From contig VWPU01006286.1 in NCBI GenBank assembly GCA_013398955.1, positions 56,902 to 120,901 of the forward strand: DNA of 64,000 nt, written 5' to 3'. This document shows, piece by piece, positions 26,701 through 38,001 of the stretch. Below the pieces are notes generated by a model that was not told the origin of the DNA, made no database searches, and saw only the letters and a list, made by a program, of their open reading frames with translations. Position 1 is the first letter of the stretch. Each line of letters opens with the position of its first letter. Both the position numbers and the translations under genes were made by a program. The stretch comes from Callaeas wilsoni (taxonomy: Eukaryota > Chordata > Aves > Passeriformes > Callaeidae).

Positions 26701-29700
26701 TACTATAAATGTATTTGTCAATATTTTAAGTTCACCAAAGTACATTTCAGTTCTATTCTACTGTACAATGCTTAGTCTGTACACATACTAATGCACCATA
26801 CATACTGCCAAAATATTGCATATGTCCTTAACTTCCTTTTTACCTAAATATAAAAAAGTTAAAACATTTGTGACACAAATTACAATAACTAATTCTTCTC
26901 CACAAAGAGAGCTTGTAGAGACCCTTTGTTATTACAAAACACCCCCTCTCCCCAAAATACACAGCTATTCCAAAAAAGACTACTCATTTAATTTGAGCAA
27001 AGCATTACTTTCCCTTGGGGTAGTGAACTTAAGTGTGTTTTATACATTTTTATAATAATTAATTCTCTACTAACAACAAAAGCAAACAAGCCTTACCCAG
27101 TTCAATGCATCCACCAATGCCAAGAAGAGAAGCTGCACTGTGATAAAGAGGCAGAGTAATATAAATGATGTCTTCTGAAGTAGCACCAAAAGCCCACAGT
27201 CCAGCAGCTCCTTTAAGAACCTGCAAATTACTAATTACTGCTGCCTTTGGAAGACCTGTAATAAAAACAAAATAAGGTATTAAAGCTTCTCTTAAAGAAA
27301 ATCCCTGTATAAAATCTCTAAAATCATAAAAGAATCAATTCTTTCTTCTGTAACCAAATTGTCAATCATCTTTTTAGATGGCCATAAATAGACAACTGGC
27401 TGTCTAATACAATATTGCATGTTTCTGTACACATTAAGATTAGTCAGTTTGTAACCTCATCTCTTTGCTATTTAGTTTGATGTCACATCCATTCAAATAA
27501 GTGGAAACATGATGAAACTCAGTGGTTTGCCTGCTATCAAATTATACAAAGCAAGAAGGGACAAAGAGTTTTTCTTTACATATGGACTTCTTTTAACATA
27601 AAGAGGCATCACACCAGATCTTGTTAGGGCAATAGTCATAGTGACTGTAAGGTAAATAAGAAAGGTATGGGATCTACACGGAGTAGATCACACAGCAGAT
27701 GCTTATCTAAAAATCATACATTTTTAGAACTCTATAAAATCTATGATGAATTAACAACAACAACAAAAATCAGTGAAAAGACCACACCAATTAGGTTCTT
27801 CTGCATGAGTTTCTTCAAGTTCAGCACAGCATTTCTCTTCAGCAACATACAGACTCACAGGCAAAGGCTTCTTGGGCTACTACTCTGGTACCTATTATAT
27901 GAGTAGGGGATGTGATCTTGCATAATATACGTGTTCTCAAACACACAAATTTCAGTCTGAGTCAGGCTGCTGATGAACAGTGAGAACTGTTCAATTCTTC
28001 AAAAAATGTAATGGTTCATAAAGTTTTCTCACCTATTCTAGCAAAGCTATTGTTTATCTGAAGACTTAGCTAGAGCTGGAAGTGTAATCTGTGGAGAGTC
28101 TAGCTACACCTTGAGGCTACTCCACTAGCTACTCCACTTTTCTACCATAAAAAGAAAAGGGAATATGTTGCCAATGAACTGCTTAGAGCAAGAAGTTTTC
28201 TAGTCTTGAGTTTTTACTTCTGCCTTTACAGAGACTACTACAGATTGTGCAAAATACTCCTTTCTTTTAACTAAGATTATCAGTCACTGGTGTATCAAAA
28301 TATGTGAAAATGCTCAGTTACTCAGAATTAGTTATTCCATACTCTTCAGACTAAACAAACCTTATGGTTTTAGTTACATAGTACATAATAGAAATTCAAT
28401 GTAAATTAACGTACTTCGTACAAAGTTTCAAAAATATTTTAAATTCTACATAAGTGAAATTTGAGACTTCACACAGATATTCTGATTCCAGTTGTAAGAA
28501 CAAAATCATCCCATCTGGATAATTCTGAAAAATTTTTTAGCTAATTTTAACTCCCAACTCTTAACAAGCAAGCTCAATTTCTATTAGTAGTATTACAAAC
28601 AAAACCTCATCTCTTGACAATATTTATAACTTCCTAACTTTTTTATTGGAGACTGATGTTCTTATTTCCTAATTTTTCCTGAGAACTTGAAGCAAATAAA
28701 TTGAATAATTATTTGTATGAAGGAACAAAGCCTCAAATCACATATGCATTTTCAATCGTCAGTTCGCTAAAACTCTTGTGTTCAACTGAATGAGAATGCC
28801 AATCCACTCATCTTAAAAACATAATGCTGCCTTTTCATGTCAGTGATCAGGTTTTTTTAAGTCTTAGCTTCTTAGCTGCTGGAGCACAATTCAGACATCT
28901 GTTTCTAAACTAAAAGGCTAGTAACTTAATCCTATTTTCTGTCTCTACAATGACCTGCATAAAACATGACTTAATGAAAGAAAAACAAGTGTCTTTTTTT
29001 CATGTTTCAAGATTCTTTTCTAAAGTTCTAGGTAAAACCCTAATAATTTTTTCTAGGCAGTGTTATGAGGTCACAAAACACTATCTATTATGACTGTAAA
29101 CCAACCAAAAAAGCAATGTTTTATAAATACCTTGGCTGTGAAGTAATAAGAGGTAAAGCCTCTCATAGTATTTGTACAAAGTGGCAGGAAAAAATAAAGA
29201 AGAGAAACTCATAAACCACTGAATACAAACAGTTACAAGAAACATGAGTGTTTTTCTATAATGCTTCTAGATCAGAAACATGACATTTCGCTATTGAGAT
29301 ATTAGAGTTTCAGAAAAATCAAGTTTCTAGAGGAAAACTGAAGGAAAACATAGGCTCTTTAGCAGACCTGTACCTGTTGTTCCCGAAGTAAATATGTACA
29401 AAACAGCTGACTTGAGGTTGTTGGCAGAGCATTGATTAACTGGAACAGGGTCTTCAGATGCAGCTTCTATTTTGTCTAAAAGGGTATGCACACTTGGAAA
29501 CGTGGAGTCTTTGGCCATTATCCAAACACTGACATCCTTCTGAAGTTTAGGAAGAATTTCTTCCAATGTCCCAAGCATATCTTAAAAATTAACATGAAAT
29601 AATGTTACTTACATTATGTCTTCACAAAACTGGAGAAAAAAGTATTTTTCCTCTTAAAGTTTTATTTTTTATAATAGAAAGAGAAATGCAATACTTCCAT

Positions 29701-32700
29701 GGATATAAATAGGTTCAATAGAATAATGATGAACTAGAATGAAAATTCACTGAAAATAGGACATAATGTGCTAAAAATACTGCTGATCCCACACAGTCGA
29801 ATTGTCAACTAGCTCTCAAGGCAAACTTGTGAGCCTTGATTACTAGTTCCTACTGCCCACAAGATTTTAGGTAACCCTTAGTCATTGTTAACACCAGAAT
29901 GAAATGTGGTTAAGTTTCAACTTCAAATAAATCTTAAAGAAATCCACGCAAGGCAGATATATACATAACTGGTAATTACAGTACAGGTTTCCTTGGATGC
30001 CCTCAACAGCAATCTCCGATTGAGAAGTTTTTTTTTTTCGAAAGCACAGAAGTGACTAATTTAAAAACAAGCAGCAGTTTAACTAAGGTTCATTCTGTCG
30101 TCTTATCAGGAAAGAAACAATGAGAGAGGTCCCCACACTAAATAAAAAATAAAATAGAGAAGCCAATCCTTAAATAATCCATTTCATATTTATATTCTGA
30201 AGCATTTTTACAACGACACTTTCTCAGAAGACTGCACAGTCATTAAAGTACTAATCCAGGAAACATATCAAGAACAGGAGCAATACTGGTTTCAACAGAA
30301 CTCATTTACACTTAAGTGCTTTGACACATCTCAGTCTAAGTAATTAATCTTGCAAATATTCCTGTATCTCAGTTTTTATAGAGGAATAAACAAACAAAAT
30401 TGGCATAACTCACCCAGAACCTCACAATGAGGCATTGCCAGAGCCAGCATTTGAAATCCTGATGTCAACTCCAAAGTTGTTTCACAAATATTAAATATGG
30501 ATACCATATGCATAAATTTTATGCCAAAACAACTGAAGAATTTAAATCTTTCAGAAAGCTGCTTTCCTAATGACAGATGTCGTTATTTTAATTAATAACA
30601 TACTAATCCATATTGCTATTACAGATACACAGCCTACTATCATCAACTAAATATGTTTTACAAACCTAAAGCCTACAGAGTACAAGTTTTACATATTTTA
30701 TGAACATTTAGCAAATAGATCTGATGTAGTGTAACATTAAAAATTTTGTGTTCTAACTTCCTTGCACTGCAGAATGATTTCAGGAAGGAATCACTCAATT
30801 TTTAAAATCTGAAAGATGGATAGCCTCCTGTTTGAATCATTGGAGTACAGTCTCATAGACAGCAACAGAGTGAAAAAAATTTGAATAAAAAATAATGTTA
30901 AGAATAGCACTATTAACTGCAGGAAACCTGATGCCATGAATGTCAAGGTTCATTGGAATATTAATTCTGTCTTGCTGTCGTATTATAGAATTATGGTATA
31001 TTTTTCGAGCAATAAATAGAAAAATACAACTGCACTACTTCTAACACATATTAATAAACCAAGTGTGATGGAATAACTATGCACATATTACCTTCCTATA
31101 CCAATTTTTGTCTTCCTATTATGCATATATGTCTCTCAAATATATTAAGGACAGCTTGTGTAGGTGCAAGTTAGGCTGAGAACCTAGCAAAAGAAACAGA
31201 GGTGTTAGAAGTAGCTGGAGCTCTATTTCTGTTCTCAAAAGTAGTAAGAGAATATAGCATTCCCTGTCATTCTTCATTAATGCACTGGTTCCATCTACAA
31301 TGCAAGCCTGTCAAAAAGAAGAGGACTTGCCTCTTCTTTTTCTTTTTTCCCCTTTTCTTGCATCAAAGGAAGAAAGATGGCAACTATTAATTTCAACCTG
31401 CAGACACACTCATTTAAGATTCAAGAATGACATGGGGACACAGCTCCCTTTTAGCAGACTGAAACATATTTACCCAAAATAGTCAAGATTAATCTTCAAA
31501 TTAAACATACACACTCTATATTTTTTCTATAAACACTCACTCTTAAAACCAATGGCTCTGGAGTTTTTTACTACTATTGAACTATTAAATGATTACACAG
31601 CATAATTTTTCTTCTGTGCTCAGGAATCTAGTACTTGGAACAATACGTGAACAGCTTGTAATTAAAAGTTATCATGAAAGAAACTTCTCAGTAGAGAGCA
31701 GAGAACAGCAGAAACAATAAATTACTTCCCAAATTAAAAAAGGTAATTTAAAACAGCTGTATTCAAAGTGCCAGAAACTGAAAGTTACTTCTGGGACACA
31801 CATGAGATGAGGTGATTAGAGATGACTCTCAGTTGTAGTAATGTATTTCCAAATAATAATTCTAATGCTGGTCAACTAACATTTTGTTCCTCAAACAGAA
31901 AACTTCTGTACCAGACATTGCGTAGGGCTGTCTAGTCCTTATATATCATCTTTTCCACCTGTCAGGAAAACACAGCCCTCTTGGAAGAGCTATAATCTGA
32001 ATATTTCTAGAGGTACCTTGTATGTCCATTTCACATAGAAAAGCAATTACGGTAAAGCAACTTGGCTATTTAAACTTGGGGTTTCTCTCAAGTCCTTACC
32101 TACTTTTTACACGACAGTATATTCAGATTTCGGGTTACTCGTTTTGGGAGAAATGTCTCCTCATATAAAATTTGGCGAGTTTCAGCTGTGTTGTTTACAT
32201 TGGTTGTACACAAGTGTTCGCCATTTGCTAATTATCTGGCTCCTACTGGGAAAAAATATCTGGAATTGACCGGAGGGATATGTTTTTCCAGTTTTGTTCG
32301 CTTTTCTTCTCTTCTTTTAAAGCATTATTCAACAAAAGTTTTTGAAACTGTTACTTTATATTCACATGAACACATAACTCAGTTACATCTTTTGAGAAAG
32401 CAAGGAAAGTCTGTTTTGAACTACTGTCCTAGGCTTCTAGTTGCACAAAGGTTTTTTATGTTATTTTCTAGCAGAGAGATCATGCAGGCGGTTGGCAAGG
32501 ACACAGTCCCACACTGATGAAAGGAATACATTAGATTATGAGATCAGCTTGTACTGAACAGAAAGTTACTCAGAAAGAAAACTCCATGAAACAGTTCTTA
32601 CATAACTTTGGTGTGTACCCTGGCTGCTATGCTCAGGAAGTTACATCAAGTCCAAACTCTTCCCCACACTGTCTGGCCTCAGAAAATAATTGTTACTTGT

Positions 32701-35700
32701 ACTTGATCCCCCAAGTGACTCAGCATGGCTTCTCACCATTAACAATTAGTAGAAATATTTAGTAGAAATAATTAGTAGAAAAGTCAGCTGTGGCTCAGGA
32801 TCAGTGTTGATATCCTGAAGAGCCACTGAAGGCAGTAAAGGTAATAAAATATAAACCACCTTGCAAATCATAGTTGGGTTTTTCTTCCACTCAAAGACCA
32901 TCTGGGACAAGACACAGACTAGAGTAAGAGCAAGTGATCAAAGAGATATGGTGTCTAACAGAGCAGGTATCTTCCACAGGTCTCCTATGGTTCCCTTGTT
33001 CTAAATGTTTAGGTCTAAATAGCTTTTTATTCCAAATGGATAAGAAAAGGTTGTTTTGATAGAATCCACTCCTTTCTTCATTCAGTGACTAACATGAGAG
33101 ATGAAACTTCTACCTGCATGTAATATCAAATTACTTCAATTTACAAGTACCAAAAAATACTTTGCTTACTCTCTTTCTCCAAGATGTAGACATGCTTCTG
33201 TCTAGCTCAGAATACACTCAGCAGCAGCAGCAAGCACTGCTAGTGCCTCAAGAGTAAAGAATCCTGGCCAGAAAAATGCCATACAGGTGTGAGATGTACC
33301 TCTGTACAGAACTGCAAAATCACAAGACGGCTGTGAATAGAAGGGGCCTCTGGAGGTCATCTCAGTCTGATCTCCCTGCTCAAGCAGAGCCACGTAGAGC
33401 AGGCTGCCCACACGTGTCCATGCAGCATGTACACTCCCTTAATAGCCTTTGTCATCAGGACTGATGTAAATCACTCTCATGGAGTTTAGAAAGCAATCCT
33501 TTATCAGCTGAATCCTTGCATCAGAAATCATGACGGCAATCTGGGATGTCCTACTCTGGGCTGAACTCTTCCCAGTAGGAACAGACTAGAGATGCCCTGG
33601 CAAATAAATTCCATTTGTGCATTTCTGGTGGGTCACTGGACTGTATGTGTTGTTTAGTAGTATTGCTGTTACGCTGCAATAGATACAATGATACAAAAGA
33701 TGCAGTGTAATCCCTTCCTCAAGCAACACTTCGATCAATAGAAATATTCCCCAGAAAGAACATACTTCCTTAAAAGATGTCTTCATTTTAAGCAGTACCT
33801 TACCTCCTCTGACCAGCAGCTTTTGAACAACTGAGGGTGGCATAGTCTGGTAACAAATGAACACCTTTTGAAAGGCAAGAGCATACAGTGTCTTTTCTTT
33901 CTCTTTTACAAGTTCCTCATTGACTTACAAGTTAGTTAAGCACTGTTTTATTAAAAATCCAGTTTTAAACTCCAGCTTTTGAATCTCTTTCAAGAAACAT
34001 TCCCCAAAATGGGAGTGGTGGGAGAAAATGCTTTTGGGAATGGAAGTGTGAGAAGGTTAAGTAACAAATTAAAGCAAGAGCTAAATACTCTGGGAACACA
34101 GCAAACAAATGAGAGTAGATAAAGTAAAAAACGCTCTCTCTGTCTGACACAAGGGCGAATAGAATTACTGGAAAGGAACAGAAAGAGTAACTATTGGCAA
34201 ATCATAGAATCTGTATTTGCCTTTTAACCAGAGCCTGGATGAGAAGACAAAAAAATTTACTTGATTGCACTAAATGAATTAAAAGAGCATGAGTGTCACA
34301 GAAAAAAAAAAAATCAGAGATTTAGAGATAGCCATTTCATATAAGAAACCAACAAGAGGAAGAAACCTTGAAGTTTTTATAACATATCTGAGGCTGAAGA
34401 ATAAAACATTCAATTGCTGAATTCATAGAACACATTAAAGCAAAATGAAACCCACAAAACTTAAATACTACTGAAACACTCTGAACTAAAGTCGGAAAAA
34501 GCAATCCAAGTATGAGAGAATTGTCAGATTAGAAGAAAGTCCGACTCCAAGTGCTGAAGCAAAGACAAGATAATACTAATTGGATGGGGTTACCAAACCA
34601 CAATGCCTGAAAAATAAGCAGGCACACAACAAAAGCGAGGAGTAAAACATGGCACATGAGAGTGATCTTACAAGAGGCACTACGAAAAACTGAACAAGGT
34701 ATGGAATAAAATGCAACCATAAATAGTACCCAGCCTATTTGTACGGAGGTATCACATTTGTAAAAAATAAAAGTCTTTTTGAAAATGAGGTACAAAAAAA
34801 AGCTTCGAGATGCAATCATCTTCCACAAAGGCAGGCTACATCATCATTCCGTGTAAGGAAGATTTAGCTATAAACAGTCATCAGTGGGAATTGTTTCAGA
34901 TAACAGCTGAAGGTGGAAGGTTCCCTTCAGCATAAATGAAACCTTGATATTAACTAGACAGACAGTAAGATATAACAGCAGAACCTGTATACAGGTTCCT
35001 GTTCTAATGTGCTACTACAGACAAGAATTTCAAGAGCAAATTTGGTCTTGCTGAGCACAGGAAGTCAAATTGTTAAGGGGATAATTTCTGCTGTGCTGCA
35101 GTCTATGAATAAGATCAAAGGTCATCCAAAACACTGAAGATACAGTTTTTAACTACTACAAGAAATAGAATCGCTAAGTTAACCTGTATTTCTTTGTGGA
35201 GGGTGAAAAACCTACATATTTTTTAAAGAATTTCACTATCCAGAAATACTGTCATTACATACTATTCTCTGATTAAAAAAAATCAATCTTAATTGCCAAA
35301 CACAATGCCTGTCTAAGGCAATGATAGATAGTAGACCACAAATTGACTGGTTTTAGTGTAAATACTTTGAAAAAATATATACTTTGTTCAAACTATCCAC
35401 ATTCCTGTGAAAATGGTGCCACAAGAGGAAAATGCACAACTCATGTCTATTGATGATGAAGAATCCCTTGAAACATACACTAGCACTGGATGAAAAGATG
35501 TTACATTGGCCTCTAAGAATTACTTAACTGACTGTGAAACCACTGTGTTAAACTTGCTCTGCATTTTTTATAAACATTAGGGGGAAATTATTATCTATAA
35601 TAATTAGGTAAAATATGTTTCTTTCAAGAGCAGTATGAGTTAGGCTTCACAGTCACTGGACTGTGTATAAAATTTCAGTTGCTAAATCTGGACTCCTTTG

Positions 35701-38001
35701 GAGAGGCTCCTGTATCATGTGGTCAATAGCTGAGGACCTAGCAACCTTAACTTCTTTCACAGATAAAAATACAAAAAAGCCTCTAAGTCCTGAAGAAAAA
35801 TACTGAGAAGCCTCATGGGATTGACAGACTTATAGCAGAGACTAAAAGCCATTAATAAAGTAAGAAGCCCAAAATGCAAAATACCAGCTAAGAGACTAAT
35901 TTGTTGGTATCTGTGTTGTACCAGCTGTCTGCACACAGCCCTTCCCTTGTGAGCAGAGGCAGGCTCCCAGAAGAACCTAGTTCAACACAGTTGCTCTTAC
36001 CACCAGCTGCTGGTAGGAAAATTAAGAGTGGAGAAACACGGTTCCTGGCCCTGCTCTGTAAATGCTTTTTTTATCCATTAGTTACCTCTAATTTAAATTA
36101 AAACTTCTCTTAGATACTAGTTTTGATCCAAAGTTTCTCCCTCACCACAGTCAATGAGCAGGAAGTTCCTGAACATTAATTCCCTTCCTCAATCCATACA
36201 CTCAAAAGTACATATTCGTAAGAAGCGGCTAAACAGGATTTTTTAAAAATTTAGTAAGAAGGCAAAAGGAAAAGCTGTCAGTTTAGAAACCTCGTCATCA
36301 TGTATTTGGATCATATTCAAATTGCCTTTTGTTTCATTGGCTTTAATTACCAAGCATCTTAAACTAGCAAACCATATAGAATCAGAATGACTGATTTTTA
36401 ATTTAAAAATATGCAAGGGAAAAGATCTTAAATGCATTTTTGAAAATACAAATTCACAGCAGCAGTGAACAGATGGAAGAAAATTCTATCATTCAGGTGT
36501 CATGGGTGCAAAACTCCACAACTTGTGTAACAGGAGTAAAGCAAGATGGTGTGCAACAGAAAAAAGGCAAAGGAGACTTGAAACAATACTTTTAGAGAGC
36601 TGGAACAACATTAATATGCAATATTTTGATACATTTTCTTCCAAGTGTCAAGGTTCCGTGTGGTCTTTGAGCCTTACAGGTTCACTTTCACTTGATTGTA
36701 AATGCTATGGCAAGTTTATGTTTTGGATCTGTCTTCAGTTTATACATCTATCTAATTAAGCCAAATTTGAACATACACTGCCCAGGATGCCTACAACAAG
36801 ATTTTAAATTCTTTTGAAGCATTTAATAAAAATATAATACTCCAGAAACTCACATCACACACACTACCATCCCTATTCAAACACAGCAATTTCTTCTACA
36901 ATCCAACACCAACAGTAAGTTTGTTATTATGAATCAACCTCCTATGTGCTCTATCCTGAAACTTTATTCTTGGAAAACTGTTGTATCTCTGCAAACACTT
37001 GAACAGCAGAGGCTATACAGTCCAAGCTTAGACCTTCCAATTTTGCAATGTCAATCAACAGATTAGTAGAAAGATGGGGAGATAGTACAGAAGAAAAAAG
37101 TACACAACTTAAATAAGATTAAATTTGACTATTTGAGAAGTAATGGAAAATTATTCTTAATAAGTAATTTTAATGCTTTCAGAGACACTTCAAGCTACTA
37201 CTGAAGCAATTAAACACTTGGAACAGGCTGTACTTAGATGTTGAAAACCCTCCTGCAATACACATTTTTTAAGAAAAGGTTAAATGGATGTTCACAAAGC
37301 ATGGATGTAATTGATTCTGCCTAAGAGGCTGAAGCTTTATAACGTCTTGAAGCTCCCTCCGGCCCTGCGTTTCTTTTACTCTGTGAACATCTGTATCTCA
37401 GGTTTCCAATAAACGATCTGGAGGGCTAGACATGTGGGAGATGTGACATTAAAAGCTTTGGATGTAGGAACAAGGAGTATACCCTACCTGCTCCCACAAC
37501 CAGTATCTTGGGCTCACAGCTACTGACACAGTGCAGGAGAGATCTTAAGCGGACATTGAAGTTGAGGAACGTCACCACACAGCCCAACTTGGCCAGCCCG
37601 AACCACACGTGGATGAAGTCTGGCTCGTTCCCCATCAGCAAGGCCACCGTGTCTCCCTTCTTCAGAGCCTCGTGCTGCAGGAAGACCTGTGCTATCCTGT
37701 TACTCCTCCGGTCCACATCCCGGTAGGTGTGAATGGTCCCTTCGTAGATGAGGAACGGTTTGTGGGGCTGCTTCTCTGCCAGCTTCACAAACTTGTCCAG
37801 GACGCTGACAACCCTCCCTTGCAGCCGGTACATCTCCACTCTCAGCCCATAGGTGAACACTTTGAGCAGGTATCTCAGGTCGGCCCAGAAGTAGGGGAAG
37901 AGGAGTTTCTGGATGAAGTGCAAGGAAAGGATCCCGACAGCAGCCCCCGGTACCCAGGAGGGAGGCACTGGGAGCGGGTAGAAGTCGTCCCAGCCACCCA
38001 T
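2605..38001 (-). CDS. SLC27A6: SLC27A6, fatty acid transport protein 6 (whole gene, 10 coding exons)
   Basis: Join on the minus strand: 38001-37488, 29580-29374, 27255-27097, 26066-25942, 15381-15187, 9476-9386, 7603-7405, 6827-6730, 4743-4613, 2781-2605. The total is 1896 nt, 631 residues plus TAA. FATP proteins are membrane-bound acyl-CoA synthetases that activate long and very long chain fatty acids with ATP and CoA and promote their uptake; mammalian FATP6 is known mainly from heart. Visible parts: a hydrophobic N-terminal segment (about residues 17-38), the AMP-binding motif YIFTSGTTG (233-241) followed by LPK, YGATEGN (373-379), NTGDL (473-477), the FATP signature [14 protein letters not shown] (490-503), and a C-terminal TETFK whose K583 fits the ANL-family catalytic lysine. 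Intron phases in order are 1,1,1,0,0,1,2,1,0 and every junction restores the frame. It resembles recalled human FATP6 (619 residues) along its whole length, notably [19 protein letters not shown], and is closer to it than to FATP2. It looks intact and functional. Confidence 0.96.
2782..4612 (-). other. SLC27A6 intron 9
   Basis: GT-AG, 1831 bp, AT-rich. No further coding or repeat feature recognised. Confidence 0.85.
4613..4743 (-). CDS. SLC27A6: SLC27A6 coding exon 9 (residues 530-573)
   Basis: The acceptor is a strong polypyrimidine tract ending in ctgcag; the donor is gtaagc. It encodes [20 protein letters not shown], then [18 protein letters not shown], the C-terminal-lobe block conserved in FATPs. 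Length 131 nt, phase 1 to phase 0. Confidence 0.96.
4744..6729 (-). other. SLC27A6 intron 8
   Basis: GT-AG, 1986 bp. A plus-strand open frame at 5726-6046 has no recognisable domain and is probably chance. Confidence 0.85.
6730..6827 (-). CDS. SLC27A6: SLC27A6 coding exon 8 (residues 497-530)
   Basis: The acceptor is cattttag and the donor gtaaaa. It completes Arg497 and encodes [15 protein letters not shown], the second half of the FATP/VLACS signature, then [13 protein letters not shown]. Length 98 nt, phase 2 to phase 1. Confidence 0.96.
6828..7404 (-). other. SLC27A6 intron 7
   Basis: GT-AG, 577 bp, the shortest intron. Nothing else seen. Confidence 0.85.
7405..7603 (-). CDS. SLC27A6: SLC27A6 coding exon 7 (residues 431-497)
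   Basis: The acceptor is ccgtatag and the donor gtacaa. It encodes [20 protein letters not shown], then [12 protein letters not shown] (the conserved TGD at 474-476) and [13 protein letters not shown], the first half of the FATP/VLACS signature. Length 199 nt, phase 1 to phase 2. Confidence 0.96.
7604..9385 (-). other. SLC27A6 intron 6
   Basis: GT-AG, 1782 bp. It contains an antisense TguSINE1-like copy (7966-8105). An 88-codon minus-strand open frame at 8662-8928 matches nothing I know. Confidence 0.85.
7966..8105 (+). mobile_element. SINE with tRNA-Ile head and CR1 tail (TguSINE1-like)
   Basis: The left part follows a tRNA-Ile gene: ctcagttggttggagc (D arm, A box), a decayed anticodon arm, then gtgggtttaatccctg and cgggcca (T arm, B box and acceptor end). 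The right part, gacttgatccttgtgggtcc to attctgtga, is a CR1 3' tail. This tRNA-Ile/CR1 fusion is TguSINE1 as known from zebra finch. Several substitutions and a damaged anticodon loop mark it as an old copy, inserted antisense in intron 6. Confidence 0.85.
9386..9476 (-). CDS. SLC27A6: SLC27A6 coding exon 6 (residues 401-431)
   Basis: The acceptor is tttttttag and the donor gtaagt. It encodes [17 protein letters not shown] and then [12 protein letters not shown], with one base of Gly431. Length 91 nt, phase 0 to phase 1. FDLIKYD and DEP are shared with human FATP6. Confidence 0.94.
10149..10184. repeat. Perfect 12-bp inverted repeat (hairpin)
   Basis: caaattgtctct at 10149-10160 and its exact complement at 10173-10184 flank a 12-nt loop. 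It is in intron 5. No function assigned. Confidence 0.8.
11007..11043 (+). mobile_element. Short CR1-like 3' tail
   Basis: aagtcttttccaagctaaa followed by tcattctgtgattct resembles the last 40 bp of avian CR1 elements. It is too short for a firm subfamily call. Confidence 0.45.
14708..14801. repeat. 17-bp inverted repeat with 59-nt loop
   Basis: tttatgccaaatattac (14708-14724) pairs with gtaagtatttggcataaa (14784-14801), with a single bulged base. The loop is T-rich and contains a repeated tagtatgttt. The total length of 94 nt would suit a small hairpin element or a pre-miRNA-like stem, but the inner loop does not extend the stem. Confidence 0.7.
15187..15381 (-). CDS. SLC27A6: SLC27A6 coding exon 5 (residues 336-400)
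   Basis: The acceptor is tttaacag and the donor gtgact. It begins [18 protein letters not shown] and contains [15 protein letters not shown], the adenylate-forming family motif (YGATEGN at 373-379), then GRTNFFYK. Length 195 nt, phase 0 to phase 0. The motif is canonical here, whereas I recall YAATESS at this site in human FATP6. Confidence 0.95.
15382..25941 (-). other. SLC27A6 intron 4
   Basis: GT-AG, 10560 bp, the largest intron. It includes a low-complexity TA/CA stretch at 16328-16440. A 113-codon plus-strand frame at 23019-23360 has no recognisable family. Otherwise AT-rich with no repeat I can name. Confidence 0.85.
16328..16440. repeat. Impure TA/CA-rich microsatellite region
   Basis: Runs of atatatat, acatacatatat and cacattcacata alternate over about 110 bp in intron 4. 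Confidence 0.8.
25942..26066 (-). CDS. SLC27A6: SLC27A6 coding exon 4 (residues 294-335)
   Basis: The acceptor is ccataaag and the donor is the consensus gtaagt. It encodes [18 protein letters not shown], then the FATP block [13 protein letters not shown], and ends NQPV. The first of these is nearly identical to recalled human FATP6 and separates this gene from other SLC27A members. Length 125 nt, phase 1 to phase 0. Confidence 0.95.
26067..27096 (-). other. SLC27A6 intron 3
   Basis: GT-AG, 1030 bp, AT-rich. Nothing else recognised. Confidence 0.85.
27097..27255 (-). CDS. SLC27A6: SLC27A6 coding exon 3 (residues 241-294)
   Basis: The acceptor ends in attacag and the donor is gtaagg. The exon encodes [11 protein letters not shown], then [20 protein letters not shown] and ends at GGCIEL plus one base of Gly294. 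LPK completes the AMP-binding signature begun in exon 2, and LPLYHSAA is a conserved FATP block. Length 159 nt, phase 1 to phase 1. It is too short and too split to show as an ATG-started frame, and was found by reading the minus strand directly. Confidence 0.95.
27256..29373 (-). other. SLC27A6 intron 2
   Basis: GT-AG with a gtacag donor, 2118 bp. No repeat or coding feature recognised. Confidence 0.85.
29374..29580 (-). CDS. SLC27A6: SLC27A6 coding exon 2 (residues 172-241)
   Basis: The acceptor is aatttttaag. The exon starts with AT, which completes Asp172, then [12 protein letters not shown]. It carries the ATP/AMP-binding motif YIFTSGTTG at its end. The donor is gtacag, a non-optimal site, after ACA ACA G. 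Reading through the donor gives TGLL and leaves the family pattern, so the splice site is needed. Length 207 nt, phase 1 to phase 1. Confidence 0.95.
29581..37487 (-). other. SLC27A6 intron 1
   Basis: GT-AG, 7907 bp. It contains a CR1 remnant at 33336-33430 and a small CAG run at 33219-33233. Open frames such as 32188-32517 (+) and 34529-34828 (-) show no domain I recognise. Confidence 0.85.
33336..33430 (-). mobile_element. CR1 LINE 3' fragment
   Basis: tagaaggggcctctggaggt, catctcagtctgatctccctg and agagcaggctgccca follow the complement of the well-known avian CR1 3' region. It is truncated at both ends and diverged, and lies in intron 1 of SLC27A6 in the same orientation. Confidence 0.75.
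37488..38001 (-). CDS. SLC27A6: SLC27A6 coding exon 1 (residues 1-171)
   Basis: It encodes the N-terminus, the membrane segment and the first part of the AMP-binding domain, up to KILVVGA, then one base of Asp172 before the donor gtaggg. The start ATG at 38001 has a strong context (gag before it, G at +4). The frame stays open further upstream, but only a TTG lies there (38157), followed by Arg/Pro-rich low-complexity sequence. The N-terminus [16 protein letters not shown] differs from the start of human FATP6; similarity begins at the [13 protein letters not shown] segment. Exon 1 lies inside the CpG island. Confidence 0.93.
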
